From Bombyx mori (taxonomy: Eukaryota > Arthropoda > Insecta > Lepidoptera > Bombycidae): DNA of 64,000 nt. The stretch covers positions 7,502,001 to 7,566,000 of the forward strand of contig NC_085107.1 of NCBI RefSeq assembly GCF_030269925.1, given 5' to 3'. This document shows, one piece after another, positions 52,701-63,686 of this stretch; the first letter of the stretch is position 1; every line of letters begins with the position of its first letter. The position numbers were made by a program, and so were the translations under genes. Below the pieces are notes generated by a model that was not told the DNA's origin, made no database searches, and saw only the letters and a program-made list of their open reading frames with translations.

Positions 52701-55700
52701 GACGTTTTCGCCCGGTCTGAGGGTTCACCTCCGTCAGAGCGCACGGCGACCCTAGCTAACGTTTACTGGTAGTAAGGCGTGTTGGAAGCCTTACCACTTT
52801 TCTGCCTATTTTTGCCGCGAGTTGTCATGTTTTCCGGATTGGAGTACGGGACAAGCATAATACAATTGAGATTTCGACCTCGTATCTCAAGATGACGTAG
52901 CGGGAAGTAGACCAGGCACGGCATTCACTTTGTAATAAGAACTAATTTATACCAAATAAGGTCTGATCAAACTCAGTCATTTCGGCAATTAAAAAAAAAC
53001 ATATAATAAATAATCGTGTTATAAGATGTTTTTTTTTCTGTGTTAGATTAGCTCTGCGTATGTTTGATTGTCTGTGAGTGTTGTGTGTGCCGGCGTTTGT
53101 TTGCCTGGGTGTGTGTATGTATGTTTATCTCGGTAAAAAGAAATGATTATACTGATTATATTATCTATAAAACGATATATAATATTAATTAAAACTGATT
53201 TCATAAATAGATAGACTTGTTCGATGGGGTGGTAATTGTACATTTTTAATTTCTGCCACCAGTCGCTCAACCGCTTTGATTCATGACGTCAATGGACAGT
53301 GACAATGAATGTAGATTCAGGTAAACCGCATACAAAGTGTGTTTGCTCTGAATAAAAAAAATCCTTTTCGGCGGGAAAGTAGAGAGTGATGCAATATCTA
53401 TCGTTTTCTTTTAGCAAGCTTTATCTTTTGTAACCGGACCAATTGTGTTTTAACTGTGTAGTTTTATTTTTATTTTGTAAGTTTAGGTACCCATATTTTG
53501 AAAATATATACCTACAAATTACCGAAGACTCTCTTCAAAAGAATCGATGTTATAAATAAATTCCGTGAATTTTACTGCGAAACCCACACATGCACTGCAC
53601 TTAAACAATATTACGTCGTTGCAAATTTGAAATCTCCTATGTGACATTTTGGGTCAAAATGATGTTTTCATATATTATTAATGTTATTTTGAATACCTAT
53701 ACTCAGCAAAAGCAATCTGCATATCTCAATATTTAACTTTATTACGCGTCAATCTTAAAAAAAATTCTAAGTGTCGGTTTGCATTTAGAAGATTGCACAA
53801 AGTGGGAATGAGTTGCTCGCTCCGGGCATTTCAATATTGTAATAATTGTTATGTTATAGTTACTTATTGTAAAAATGAATATTTAAAAAAATCTTATATT
53901 TAAAAAAAAAATAATCTAATATTTAAAAAAAAAAAGACATGCCTGCTGAGTTTCTTGCCAATTCTTCTCAGGACGGAGGCTAATTCTTGTGAATTGGCGG
54001 TAGTTCTTTTGACGTTCAACAAGTATGTACTTTCATTTATGTTGAATAAAACTTTTTTGATTTGATTGATTTGATTGATTGATTGATTGATTGATTTTAT
54101 TGTAGATCAAAGTATCCTATGTGCTAAAAAAATATTCGGATAATATATTTTTCATGAGGTAGTTTTATTAGATTTTCTCGAAAACTACGTTTATACACAT
54201 AAGAGATTTCAAATCTCGTGGTCATATTAACAAAACGCCTTATCTTGAACCAATAACTCTCTGAAGACGACTTTTGTTGACATCGGTTTCATTCCTTTTT
54301 TTTTATAATATAACTATTTGTAGTTATGAAAATAAGAAACAAACAAGGAATTAAAATATAACTAGCAATGCCATAATGCTCTTAAGACGGACATGAAGGA
54401 ATACGGAGTTCGCGAGTGATCATTCTTTCGAAATTGGGTCGTGCCTACCGTTACACGTGTTTTTGAAACTTTAAATTTTGAAACTCACAAGAACTCACTG
54501 TCGGTAATCATTTTAAATTTAAAGTGTCGTTGCAAATTTCATCGAATTAAAACGAAAATTGCATATCTTGTATAAGACTTAATAAAATGTTATAAGTTTT
54601 AGGTATTTTAATAGGTAGTAAGGAAGAACCTGTTCTGGACTAATTGTTAAAGCTAGTTTATTAAGAACATTTTTTTTACAACCACGATGTAATTCTAGTT
54701 AACGATGAATTTCAAAAACTAATATCTTAATTAAGCTTCTGTGTGGGGCAGCCGTTGTAACTATACAGAGACCTTAGAACTTATATTTCAATGTGAGTGG
54801 CGCATTTACATTATAGATGTCTATGAGATCCACTGAACACCAGTTGGGCTGAGAGCACGTCCACCCATCTAAGCAATAAATAAATAAAAAGCTTCTGATT
54901 CAATCTAGAAAATTTAGGTCAAGTCTTCATTGTTAGTTAATAATCGCATATTTAATTAGCAAAATGTCAGTTTTTTTAATAGGTTTTTAATTATTTTTTT
55001 CCAACAATAAAGTAATTTACTAAAACCAATTGAGCTAAATAGTTCAACATTTTAAATAAAACTATTTTAGAAATCAGTAGGTGACTAGCTCGGTGGTGCT
55101 GTAGCTAGCGCCCTTGTCGGCTGGGTCAAGGATCTTGGCTTCAATTCCCACATCGGGTAAGCATTTGTGTGATCAACATGTTTGTATGCTCTGTCTATGT
55201 ATTCAATATCTAAATGTATATACGTATATAATAAGGAAGTATATCAGTCTATTGTTATCATAGTATAGGGAATGCTAGGTCTGATTAAAATTAAGGACTA
55301 ACTAATTAAAAATTAAGGACCTAAACCATCCAGCCTAAAACCAACCAACCTAACCGACTAACCTAAAATTCCAGGAGCAGACTAAGGCGTAAGGCAAGAA
55401 CAAGTGCACCTAGATACCAAATTCGGTCATTGAATCCGGATATGAGTTACAACGAGACAATCAGATTTGGAATTTGCGTTCATAGACGATTGTTATGTTG
55501 ACCTTTCCTATAAAAATAAACTATTCTTATTTGACTTTCAATGTTTAACGTAGTGATTATATTCTCTTTAGTCGCTTGAAAATAAATTTATTGACTCGAA
55601 ATAAGTGTTTTTACTGATAATAACGATCGCTAGGCCTGAAAGAATAAAGTGATCACAATCGCTACGCGCAGTTGCATTGAACACGAAAATGTATTAAATA

Positions 55701-56226
55701 TCATCAATAATGGATCTTACATTTTTTATGTTTCGGGATCTCAGGGAGTTTTCTCCTTCGCCTTTCGCCATTTGTAAACGTCTGGTGACGAGGACTGCGT
55801 TGTGTGTCTGCTGCGTCTGCCGGTGGCGGTGGAGACTCCGGATTTTCCGGAATAGATGACCGACCATCGGTTTCGCCTACACATCCTCTGTCTTCTTCGG
55901 GGCTACCTTCACTTTTCGAGGAAGGTGACTCATCTTCGAATCCAACATTTGGCACTAATCTATACAACGATAGCATGTGTATCACTAATGTATCTAAAAC
56001 AATCCGTTGCGCGACAAATTATAGAGGGAATCCAAAGAACATAGCAGCTCACGTGACGCGAATTAGTGTATCACTTGCGATACGCGTAAAAATGAAAGGC
56101 GGCCCGTGTTGTATGTCAATGATAATAATAAATTTGTACTCACGAGTAAAAAGGCGTTGGGGCCTTAATGTGTTGCGGTAGTCTATCAAAAACTCGTCGA
56201 AATTCTTCAAACTCGCTATCGGCCAT
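46713..56226 (-). CDS. Aplip1: JNK-interacting protein 1 homologue (APLIP1/JIP1 scaffold), all eight coding exons
   Basis: Scaffold linking JNK-pathway kinases and membrane cargo such as APP family proteins to kinesin-1 in axons. Exons in transcript order: 56226-56144, 55959-55721, 51284-51006, 50948-50748, 50623-50506, 49696-49534, 47723-47542, 46785-46713. They total 1338 nt (445 residues plus TAG) and all phases agree. The N-terminus MADSEFEEF, the basic block [14 protein letters not shown] at the end of exon 2 and the motif [19 protein letters not shown] (exon 3) match what I recall of fly Aplip1. SH3 is about residues 230-290 ([11 protein letters not shown] to [10 protein letters not shown]); PTB about 300-440 ([50 protein letters not shown]). 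The protein ends EDIYIE, like the kinesin-light-chain binding tail of JIP1. The donor of exon 3 is uncertain: gtgaat at 51005 is preferred, but two weaker GTs nearby keep the same phase. Confidence 0.95.
46845..47007 (+). mobile_element. Jockey-type LINE 3' UTR fragment
   Basis: Plus-sense; nearly the reverse complement of 33830-33980, including gatccggtggtggattctg and gggtaaagctgaaatagcct, ending in an A-rich tail near 47000. It lies in JIP1 intron 7, just beyond the last coding exon. Confidence 0.88.
47028..47250 (+). mobile_element. Old CR1-type LINE fragment
   Basis: Strongly diverged plus-sense match to the ORF2 C-terminal region. ttccacaggaagtcctctga corresponds to the FHGECSEE segment, and gtttttaccatcgcacca to FYHRT. 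Several frame changes. It lies in JIP1 intron 7. Confidence 0.7.
47364..47417 (+). repeat. 54-bp dispersed repeat, copy 2
   Basis: Second copy of the repeat at 2375-2428, in the same orientation; the sequences upstream of the two copies are unrelated. It lies in JIP1 intron 7. Confidence 0.8.
48110..48356 (+). mobile_element. Old, diverged Bm1 SINE
   Basis: Plus-sense; recognisable order of landmarks (ccgtttttgccacaaagcag, aactatacaaatgcaacttt, gataaccacttaagctggtg) and an A tail. It lies in JIP1 intron 6. Confidence 0.75.
49931..50413 (-). mobile_element. hAT-type transposon remnant in a JIP1 intron, with 8-bp target duplication
   Basis: The octamer gctgtcga stands at 49931-49938 and again at 50406-50413, the 8-bp target duplication expected of hAT elements. 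Ends inside it are related inverted repeats (cagggacgtctta against caataccgtcttta read from the right). Minus-strand 50340-50124 encodes a hAT transposase C-terminus with [19 protein letters not shown] and [14 protein letters not shown], the conserved dimerisation region. At 467 bp it is a deletion derivative that cannot move itself. It lies in the intron between JIP1 exons 5 and 6, with the transposase fragment in the same direction as the gene. Confidence 0.82.
50506..50948 (-). CDS. Aplip1: JIP1 exons 4-5 carrying the SH3 domain
   Basis: Exon 4 (50948-50748) and exon 5 (50623-50506) are joined in phase 1 across a 124-bp intron. Together they give [20 protein letters not shown], then [20 protein letters not shown], then [20 protein letters not shown]. 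This is a full SH3 fold with the ALYDY-like start replaced by THRGLHKF, as in other JIP1 proteins, whose SH3 domains mediate dimerisation. Confidence 0.93.
51840..52017 (+). repeat. Probable retroposon 3' end with (AAAT)n tail
   Basis: AT-rich segment ending gtaaaccctgtcggtaagcc and then aaat repeats (51997-52017); the form is that of a LINE or SINE 3' end. Family unknown. It lies in JIP1 intron 2. Confidence 0.4.
52351..52673. mobile_element. Inverted-repeat element carrying a captured CR1 fragment
   Basis: Ends are inverted repeats: gctttcagactacgctata starts at 52356 and its complement ends at 52668, with a few more paired bases outside. Both ends run into stretches rich in tata. Between them, 52498-52616 is a piece of the CR1 ORF2 end (minus-sense, matching 11660-11780) with no poly(A). 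Superfamily and target duplication could not be settled. It lies in JIP1 intron 2. Confidence 0.78.
52777..52938 (+). mobile_element. Old Bm1-like SINE fragment
   Basis: Diverged plus-sense match: ttctgcctatttttgccgcg, then ctcgtatctcaagatgacgt and gcattcactttgtaat. It lies in JIP1 intron 2. Confidence 0.6.
53940..54097 (+). repeat. Retroposon 3' end with (GATT)n tail
   Basis: tgctgagtttcttgccaatt at 53943 is a sequence I have seen at the 3' ends of common lepidopteran retroposons. About 100 bp later comes aataaaactttttt and a GATT tandem tail (54058-54096). It lies in JIP1 intron 2. Confidence 0.6.
54742..54890 (+). mobile_element. Bm1 SINE, 3' part
   Basis: Plus-sense, from tgtggggcagccgttgtaac to the tail aataaataaataaaaa; moderately diverged. 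It lies in JIP1 intron 2. Confidence 0.9.
55086..55300 (+). mobile_element. tRNA-related SINE, same family as 37500
   Basis: Plus-sense head tagctcggtggtgctgtagc, B-box-like ggcttcaattccc, then gcatttgtgtgatcaacatg and an AT-rich body with atatacgtatataataagg. It lies in JIP1 intron 2. Confidence 0.55.
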
Positions 56227-56450
56227 GTCGCTACACCTGATTGTTGAGCAGAGAGAATGTCGCATGCGCGACTGCTCCCTGCAACTCTATCGACCCAGAC
56301 ATGTCTCTTGGACAGTAATAGCACACAGTTTTCAAACAGTAGAAATGCGCGCGCATCGATGGGGACCAGAGCGCAAGCGTGCTTTTGTCACCCTAATACA
56401 AAACAGGATTTGGGAGTTTGAATTTTATGCTTATGCGTGTGAGTAAATAT
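56227..56450 (-). promoter_or_regulatory. JIP1 5' UTR and candidate promoter
   Basis: Immediately upstream of the ATG at 56226, the DNA is richer in GC than its surroundings and carries CG-containing alternating motifs (cgcatgcgcg near 56262, atgcgcgcgcat near 56345), which resemble binding sites of NRF-1-type factors. No TATA box is obvious. Inference only; a noncoding 5' exon could lie farther away. Confidence 0.35.
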
Positions 56451-57039
56451 TAGCGGAACTCACATGCAAGTCAGTCATGACAGTTTTTTTTAGTATTGTT
56501 TCACTAAAAATACACATTCGTAGCTGCAATGAACTTCACGGTGGTTAATCAAATATTATTTACTTACTGAAGCATGCTTGCAGATTAGGTACTATAATAG
56601 AAAAAAAAAACTAAAATCAATGAGTGAATTATGCGCGTGTGCGAATAAGAGATGTTACATTAGTAAATATATAATTGTAAAGACGAGAAGGAATAGCAAA
56701 TACTAGTCATAACGCTATTTTTTATTTCGATCACAGAACACAATCAATGTAGGATTTGTGACGAAAATGGGTATTTGTTAGAAAAAAAAGTATAATAACG
56801 TACTAAAAATAAATTTGGTATCCTTTAGGTGCATAGAATAGAATAAGTTATTTCAAGCTGCTGAAACCACAGCACTGTGCACTTGGAAATAAATTAAATT
56901 AGGAGCACATCATTTGGAGTTTCTCTTTTCTCTTTTGAAGTGGAGTTTCACGGCGTTAGTACATCAGGGCGTAATAACATCACACTATTTTGAAACAGTT
57001 GGATAGAAAACTGACTATGTACTTGCAATAAATATTAAT

Positions 57040-57287
57040 GTATATATATGTAAAAATGAATTGCTGTTCGTTAGTTTCGCTAAAACTCGAGAGCGGCTGG
57101 ACCGATTTGGCTAATTTTGGTTTTGAATTATTTGCGGAAGTCCAGAGATGGTTTAAAAGGTAGATAAATATGAAAATGCTCGGAATTAAATAAAAATATC
57201 AACTTTGTTTTTCTTTTAATGTCCCCCCCAAAAGTTTATGTATTTTATTTATCGATTGAAGCACTACGAAGTCTGCCGGGTTAGCTG
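57040..57287 (+). mobile_element. Helitron-like non-autonomous element, first of two abutting copies
   Basis: Starts near tatatatatgtaaaaatgaa and contains gagcggctggaccgatttgg, common in lepidopteran Helitron-like elements. The end is ctacgaagtctgccgggtta then gctgg, where the usual CTAGT is slightly altered. No transposase. Confidence 0.6.
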
Positions 57288-57288
57288 G

Positions 57289-57489
57289 TCTATACTAATA
57301 TTATAAAGAGGAAAGATTTGTTTGTTTGTTTGTTTCGAATAGGCTCCGAAACTACTGGACCGATTTGAAAAATTATTTTTCCATTAGAAGCCAACATTGT
57401 CCCTGATGAACATAGGTTACTTTTTTTTTTTTGTTTTGTTTCATATTTGTTTTAATGTTTCCGAAGCGAAGCGAGGGCGGGTCGCTAGT
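57289..57489 (+). mobile_element. Helitron-like non-autonomous element, second of two abutting copies
   Basis: Starts tctatactaatattataaag right after the previous element. It contains a (gttt)n microsatellite (57318-57335) and ctactggaccgatttgaaaa, and ends gagggcgggtcgctagt. This matches the layout of the Helitron-like families widespread in Lepidoptera. Confidence 0.72.
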
Positions 57490-58454
57490 AGTAAATAAAT
57501 TCATTGAAATGATTGAAGATTGTATTACAACGTCATCTATTGCGGTATACTTGTACTTTAAAACAAATCAGCGTAACTTAACAGAATTGAGTTACTTCAA
57601 TAATAGATGTCGCCGTCAGATCAGTAAATTTATTATTTTCGTACTCTTCTACTTTTAATATTCAATTATGTATTTAATGACATCAAATACTCCAGAAAAT
57701 AATAGACTGAACTGCGTTTTCTCTAATATCAATACAGAGAGTGTATATTAATAATATAATATTAATATTATAATAATTTTATGTAAAAAAATAATTACTC
57801 ACCTGCAATATAAATATGAAAACAACATTTAAAGCCCTTAATATCTCTGCGTAAATTAATATTTAACACAATAATATTCAATATTATTATGAAAGATTAA
57901 ATTATTCTCGACATTGAATGACATGTAAGTGAACTTGTCTAAGAAAAATCTTTTTAAAAGGTTTTTTTCCTTACATATACATATTAAATTATATTTTCAA
58001 ATTTCTGTTTTTCTATATAGTCTTTCTTCGTTGTAGAATGAATGTACGTTCATATTAAATTATATTACAAGTTAAAATTAGTACGCAGTCCTATAATAAT
58101 TAACAATCAACATTAAATAGCCCGCAAAATTTTCTTTAATAGTAGAAGTTCCTGGATATCTATGGACGAATTCAAATATGTACTATGTACTATATGTTAT
58201 ATTCAATTATGTATGCAAATAAGAAGAAAGAAATAAAAAGCATTGTACCTTTTTCCAGTAATCGAACTTCGGCAATAACTACATATTATTATTATAAGGT
58301 CAAGAGCACTTTTCTAGTCAGTGCTTTTTGTCATCTAATCATCAGTAGACAGCGGCTTGACTTAGCCCTTGGAATTGCTGATGTCCATGATTAACATTGG
58401 CCAATCATTATATTCCATACACATGTATACAAGACACATTCAGAAATTTATAAG
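57490..58454. other. No gene recognised
   Basis: AT-rich; 58345-58395 (gtagacagcggcttgactta onward) faintly resembles the CR1 3' end in plus sense. Confidence 0.35.
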
Positions 58455-59340
58455 TCGTCGTGGCCTAAAGGATAAGACGTCCAGTGCATTCGTGTTGAGC
58501 GATGCACCGGTGTTCGAATCTCAGGCGGGTACCAATTTTATAAATGAAATACATACTCAACAATTGTTCACGATTGACTTCCACAGTGAAGGAATAACAC
58601 CGTAAACCGTAAAATTGTACTTTTCGTAATTACTGGTGGTAGGACCTCTTATGAGTCTGCACGGGTAGGTATCACCACCCTGCCTATTTCTGCCGTGAAG
58701 TAGTAATGCGTTTCGGTTTGAAGGATGGGGCAGCCGTTGTAACTATACTTGAGACCTTAGAACTTATATCTTCGTCATGATAATGGTCTTATCGTTACCG
58801 CCGCTGACTACTCCCCGAATCCTGATCACGCAGGAGCAAGTCACCATCGTCGCCCTAGACACATCTTTACGGATCCATCAGATCCAATAATTCTTGCATT
58901 AGATACCTTCAGCTCTAACACTAGAAGCAGGCTGAGGAACCCCAGTAACCGTACTCGTCGAACTCGACAAAGAGGTCGACGTGCAACCTAACCCATGCAT
59001 CAGCTCGCAGAGCTTCTCGCCGGATCTTCTCAGCGGGTCGCAATTCCGATCCGGTAGTAGATTCATTCGCGAAGCAGTTGCTCTTGAGTTGTTAGGTCTC
59101 CTTCGGAGGCGCTCGGGCAGCTGTTAGCAAATCCCACCCCTTCTGGCTGAGCCTTTGCTCGCCCACCTGTCCTGGTGAAACTGGAAAGGCCTCCAGGCCA
59201 CCTGTAAATCTTCAAACATAAAAAAAAAACTTATATCTCAAGGTGGGTGGCGCATTTACGTTGTAGATGTCTATAGGCTCCAGTAACCACTTAACAACAG
59301 GTGGGCTGTGAGCTCGTCCATTCTTCTAAGCAACAAAAAA
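58455..59340 (+). mobile_element. Full-length Bm1 SINE, split by a nested Jockey fragment
   Basis: The only nearly complete head-to-tail copy. The tRNA-like head (cgtcgtggcctaaaggataa at 58456, B box ggtgttcgaatctc near 58508) leads to the body (ggtggtaggacctcttatga at 58635), which is interrupted at 58771 and resumes at 59229 up to the A-rich end at 59340. Confidence 0.92.
58772..59228 (+). mobile_element. Jockey-type 3' fragment nested in a Bm1 SINE
   Basis: Plus-sense. The 5' part decodes the basic end of an ORF2, with RLRNPSNRTRRTRQRGRRAT before a stop near 58991, like the Arg-rich end of the copy at 34020. The 3' UTR is related to that of 33830-33980 but of a different subfamily, and ends in about ten A's. 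It is flanked by acttatatct at 58762-58771 and 59229-59238 and splits the SINE. Confidence 0.88.
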
Positions 59341-61559
59341 ATGCAGATAATAATATACAAATGAAAAAGAGCCACACATAAATAGTTCAATTGCTCCCTT
59401 TTTTTTCTCACTGATATATTTTTTTATATGTATCTAATAATATTAAAAGAAATAAATAGATAGTCAGTTTGTTACTTTAGTTTTTAATTCTCGGTTAAGA
59501 GGTTTCTGAAACCCATACTGTCGTGCAAATACAACTAGTTCACGCAAGTAACATTTCTATGTAACAATTGATCTGGCCTTGCAGTTCTTTTGGATCAACA
59601 TAATGCTTTTTGGAATATTTATTTCAAAACTTTATAGCGTAAATAATAAATACTGTACATGACTAAGCGTACTTACATAAATGTTTAAGATTAGCTGTAC
59701 TACAACTCTGATTTTACATCAAGGGGAAATGCAAGAAAAAAAAATCATTGAAATTTTAAAATTTCTATACCTATTCTATATCTATTATGCATATTATGTT
59801 CTTTTGAAAGCTTTTTCCTTAAATTTTGTTTAGATGTAGGTTTAAGATGCCTTCATTTAATTTTGTTTCAATATATAAGTATAATATAAATTGCTACTTT
59901 TTTTAAATATTTTAATTAAAATTAATTAATTAATCCATACTTTTAATTCGATTAGAAATTATGTTAGCACGGATGCTATTGACTCGCTATGAAATGTTGA
60001 CCAATTATTAAACATTTTTCAGCTGATCTCTTATCATTAAAATACCGAATACAGAATGAATATAGATAATAAAATGTTTAACAGAAAATCCAAAAAAAAC
60101 TGATTTACCCGTATAATAAACAGCTCTGCAATATTTTAAAACCATAACAATAATCTCTCTTCTCTATCTGAAGATAAAATTCTTGTACTTGTAGTCGTTT
60201 ATCACAAAGAAATCTTCAAAAGCCGATTTTATTGACATCTAAACTGTAGGTACTTCCGCACTGTTTTCAGTCGAAGAATTCCTCAAGTAGTATGAGGTCG
60301 CCAACGTCAATATAGCCGCTGGAGAGGCTTTGCTTGTTGACTCTCCTCGAAGAACGTGCTTCAGTCACGATGTGAAGGATGAAAGACCTCTTTAGCAAAA
60401 ATAAAATGATTCACGTCATTGTTCTCGTGTATTTTCAGATTATTTTTAAGTAATTATAAATCAAAGGCAGAATTAAGGGCGGTGTGCATCGTACTTTTTA
60501 AAGGTTAACTATTGTGGATGCGGTCTTCATGAACCACAAATATTATTAAAACTAATTTTATAGTTATAACTCGCGTTTTATTGTTTTCAATTTATTGACT
60601 TAAACGGTTTGGTGCCCACGAACTTTACTTGTTTTCGGATACTTTGCCACCCATCAAATACTAAAATAATAAGCTCTTAAGAAACTTTAACCTCAATGGT
60701 GTGTAGAGCATGTCCCGGAAAGTATGAGTACAATTGTTTTCCACAAGAAGGATGGTGTAGTAGTTCGCTAATATTCGAAAAAATATTAATTAAATGCCTA
60801 ATATAAGTAACTAGGCTTACAAACTTTATTTTTCAGCCCACATACGTCCACTGCTGGACTTGCCTGGTCCTATCTACAACTACCTGCATAGCCTGCATTC
60901 ATTAAATTCCCGCTACCTTCATCGGTCATCGGTTTAATTTGTAGGAGGCCTATGCTTTCCGATACTCAAAAACTAAATATCGATAATTCAGAAACTATGT
61001 ATATGTTTCCATAGAACTTCCAGTACTATGATAATTAGGGACTGATATAATACTTATATAATATGTTAATGAATATATGTATGTTAATAGATATGAATCT
61101 ACTAAGAAAGTAGGCTATTCGACACACGTACATTTTCCTGATGTGGAAATCGAACTTAGGTTCCTCAGTCAAGCAGTCGGGGTGCAAACTAGGGAGCTCA
61201 CTGATTCAGCCGTTATTATGAAAATGCTAGATTATTGGTAACATACATTAAAATTGACCAAAAATATTATTACATTAACATAGTTTATTACCGTCAATCC
61301 CACGGTGAGTAACTCTGTAACGTGAATCTCTCTGTATCAACAGAATAAAATTCCCAAAGACAGTGTGGCTCAGAGAAATAATTGCAGATAGTTACACCTC
61401 ACAGAAGACATCATTAAAACCAAATATAATAAAATCAAATTAAAACCATGAAAGGTTTCGAAAATTTTGAAATTTTCAATGTCATATTTTGATTAATTTT
61501 TAATGTAGTTGTAGTAATAGTAAAAACAACCTAAAATGCATGTATTGATTTTCGGTACA
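59341..61559. other. No gene recognised
   Basis: AT-rich. 60835-60970 carries words typical of RTE-type repeats (acatacgtccactgctggac, aggaggcctatgc); the old SINE at 61040 is the only other item. Confidence 0.35.
61040..61215 (-). mobile_element. tRNA-related SINE, same family as 37500
   Basis: Minus-sense: diverged head near 61215, then aggttcgatttccac-like B-box region (61145-61165 on the plus strand, gtggaaatcgaacttaggtt) and acgtgtgtcgaatagc. Confidence 0.45.
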
Positions 61560-61760
61560 AAAAAGGTATCTGTAATGTATGGAAATGGTAGTGCAAGGTA
61601 GAGGGGGAAGAGGTCGACCGAAGAAGACATGGAAGGAGTGTCTGAATGACGATATGAGAGAGAGAGGAGTGAGTGTTGAGATGACGGATAGAAGAGAATG
61701 GAACAGAAAAATTAGCTCTGCCGACCCCACCTAGTGGGATAAGGTGGAAAAAAAGCAGAG
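61560..61760 (+). mobile_element. RTE-like LINE 3' end
   Basis: Plus strand decodes RGRRPKKTWKECLNDDMRER then GVSVEMTDRREWNRKISSAD and PT before a stop near 61733. This is the complete C-terminus typical of RTE-type LINEs; 3' UTR with an A-rich tail follows. Confidence 0.78.
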
Positions 61761-62249
61761 AGATTTATAATCTGTACGTTTAAAATTAGGACGCATCGGA
61801 TAAAAACTCGAGTATCGACGAAAACGCCGGGAAGTCTCACAGGAAATCAAATTAAAAGCGTCGAAGGGGAATATCTACGTAAACGTAGATTGAACGGTAC
61901 AGTTAATCGCCAACAATATGACGATAAACTACAAAAATATTGATCGAGCACGCTTTTAATGTCTCTTTTAATTCTAAATTAAAACGTTAATATAAACTGA
62001 ACGTGACTTTTCTCGTAAGCAGTTTTGCTATCTTGGAAAAAAGGAAACCGTTTTAATGGGCAAGGTCGAAGTTAATGATGTTCATACATGTGGTCTGTAT
62101 TCATATTAAATCCAGCGTAACGAGGCGTGAATGACGCGTGAGATAGTTTGGGACGCCGACCTTTGTGAGAGTCATGCCTAGTTCATAGCATGAGGGTTAT
62201 ATCTGAGTAAACGAAGCTAACATTTTAAAGCCGATGTCAATTATTAAAG

Positions 62250-62498
62250 TTTTTATTTTTTATTGCTTAGATCGGTGGACGAGCTCACAGCCCACCTGGC
62301 ATTAAGTGGTTACTGGAGCCCATGGACATCTACAATGTAAATGCGCCACCGACCTTGAGATATAAGTTCTAAGATCTCATATAGTTACAACGGCTGCCCC
62401 ACCCTTCAAACCGAAACGCATTACTGCTTCACGGCAGAAATAGGCAGGGCGGTGGTACCTACCCGCGCGGACTCACAGGAGGTCCTACCACCAGTAAA
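62250..62498 (-). mobile_element. Bm1 SINE, 5'-truncated
   Basis: Minus-sense; T-rich start, full body to cctaccaccagtaa. It lies about 730 bp upstream of the hydroxylase TATA box. Confidence 0.93.
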
Positions 62499-62514
62499 TT
62501 CCAGTTCCTTAAAG

Positions 62515-62558
62515 CTCTAACCAGTCTAACCAGTTCTAACCAGTTCCAACCAGTTCCT
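62515..62558. repeat. Short tandem repeat next to a SINE
   Basis: Imperfect 10-11-bp unit (taaccagttc and variants) repeated about four times, directly beyond the end of the Bm1 copy. Confidence 0.7.
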
Positions 62559-63181
62559 TATAGTACGAAAAAAATATATTCTGAAATACTCAATGTCTTT
62601 TTTCAAATTAATGCAAGACCCCTATTGCCTAAAACGCACGTTTACAATAAAGGAAAGTTTCAAGTATCGCTAACGTAGTTGTAGTATGTCCATAAATAAC
62701 GCTCTCAAGATAATGAATGATAGGGGATGCTCTTTCTGCTAAACAATGGTAATAAATACAGTGACTAGATCGCTTAACACCCGTCAGCCGGTGGTCGGAG
62801 GATGGATCCACCCACGTAGGTCTGCGACTACACAAGTGCTTCTACCGACATTGGTCATGCTCAATGCTGGCTACTCTGAAACTTATGCGACAGAAAACAA
62901 AACGATGGGATGTAATTATATCACATTATAATGACATACAACGCTTTTGTACCAAATTTCATGCCTGTTTTGGGCATGCTCTTGACCTAATAAAATAAGT
63001 AAGTATAAAATATAATGAAGCCCGAAAATTTTATTAAGTCACGTTGACATTTTACAATCCAGCATCGAAAATCAGACGATTTTCAATGAATTAACTTTAT
63101 TGTTTAAAAATAAACAGTGTAGTCTCGGCTTTACGGTGTGAAAAGAGAACGTTTCCAAGTTACTCCGAACACTTGATTCAG

Positions 63182-63265
63182 CCAATCAAATATACCCACC
63201 CTCCGACAATCTCCCGCGCCTCTTCTCTTTATAAAGCGGACAGGCGACGGATAAAAGCACAGTAT
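63182..63265 (+). promoter_or_regulatory. CCAAT-TATA-initiator promoter of the hydroxylase gene
   Basis: ccaat at 63182, TATAAA at 63230-63235 in a GC-richer context, and an initiator-like ACAGT at 63259-63263, about 30 bp after the TATA box. This is the normal insect spacing. It would give a 5' UTR of roughly 155 nt before the ATG at 63417 with no intron needed. Confidence 0.6.
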
Positions 63266-63416
63266 GTTCCAGGCATTGCAACAGAACTACCCTTGAACTA
63301 AGTATTTGCCCCTATATAGGTCTTAAAATTTTAATAGTCTCAATCAGTTTATAACTCAGTTTTAGAAAAAATTGAACATTTCGGGGTAACTTACTAACTT
63401 TAGAAATTTGGACGCA

Positions 63417-63686
63417 ATGAGTGGTTCGGGAAAAGGTCTTCTAGGTCTTTGGCTCTATAGAAACGGTTCTGATTGGCAAGTAAAGAATGAATCTCCACAC
63501 CATCCTAAGCTCGGAGAGCTTCATGCAGCAAGAGTCCAGGCTCAAGCAGAAAGCGAACGTATTTCGGTGATGTTTACATTGAAAAACCAAGTTGGCGGAC
63601 TAGTTCGGGCCTTATCCGTTTTCCAAGACTTGGGTATTAACGTTCTCCACATTGAATCCAGAAAATCTATGACTGAAGTTTCATCT
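63417..63686 (+). CDS. Trh: Aromatic amino acid hydroxylase, first coding exon; best fit tryptophan hydroxylase
   Basis: Tryptophan hydroxylase converts tryptophan to 5-hydroxytryptophan, the limiting step of serotonin synthesis, using iron and tetrahydrobiopterin. Only the N-terminal 90 residues are present. MSGSGKGLLGLWLYRNG leads into an ACT-type regulatory domain, ISVMFTLKNQVGGLVRALSV then LGINVLHIESRKS; the HIESR motif is characteristic of phenylalanine, tyrosine and tryptophan hydroxylases. The catalytic domain with its iron ligands lies beyond the window. Donor gtaagt follows TCT at 63686, phase 0. The start is the ATG at 63417; the TTG three codons earlier is not needed. The choice of Trh over phenylalanine hydroxylase rests on the N-terminus GLLGLWLYR, recalled from insect neuronal Trh, so the family is secure but the member is less so. 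Confidence 0.78.
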
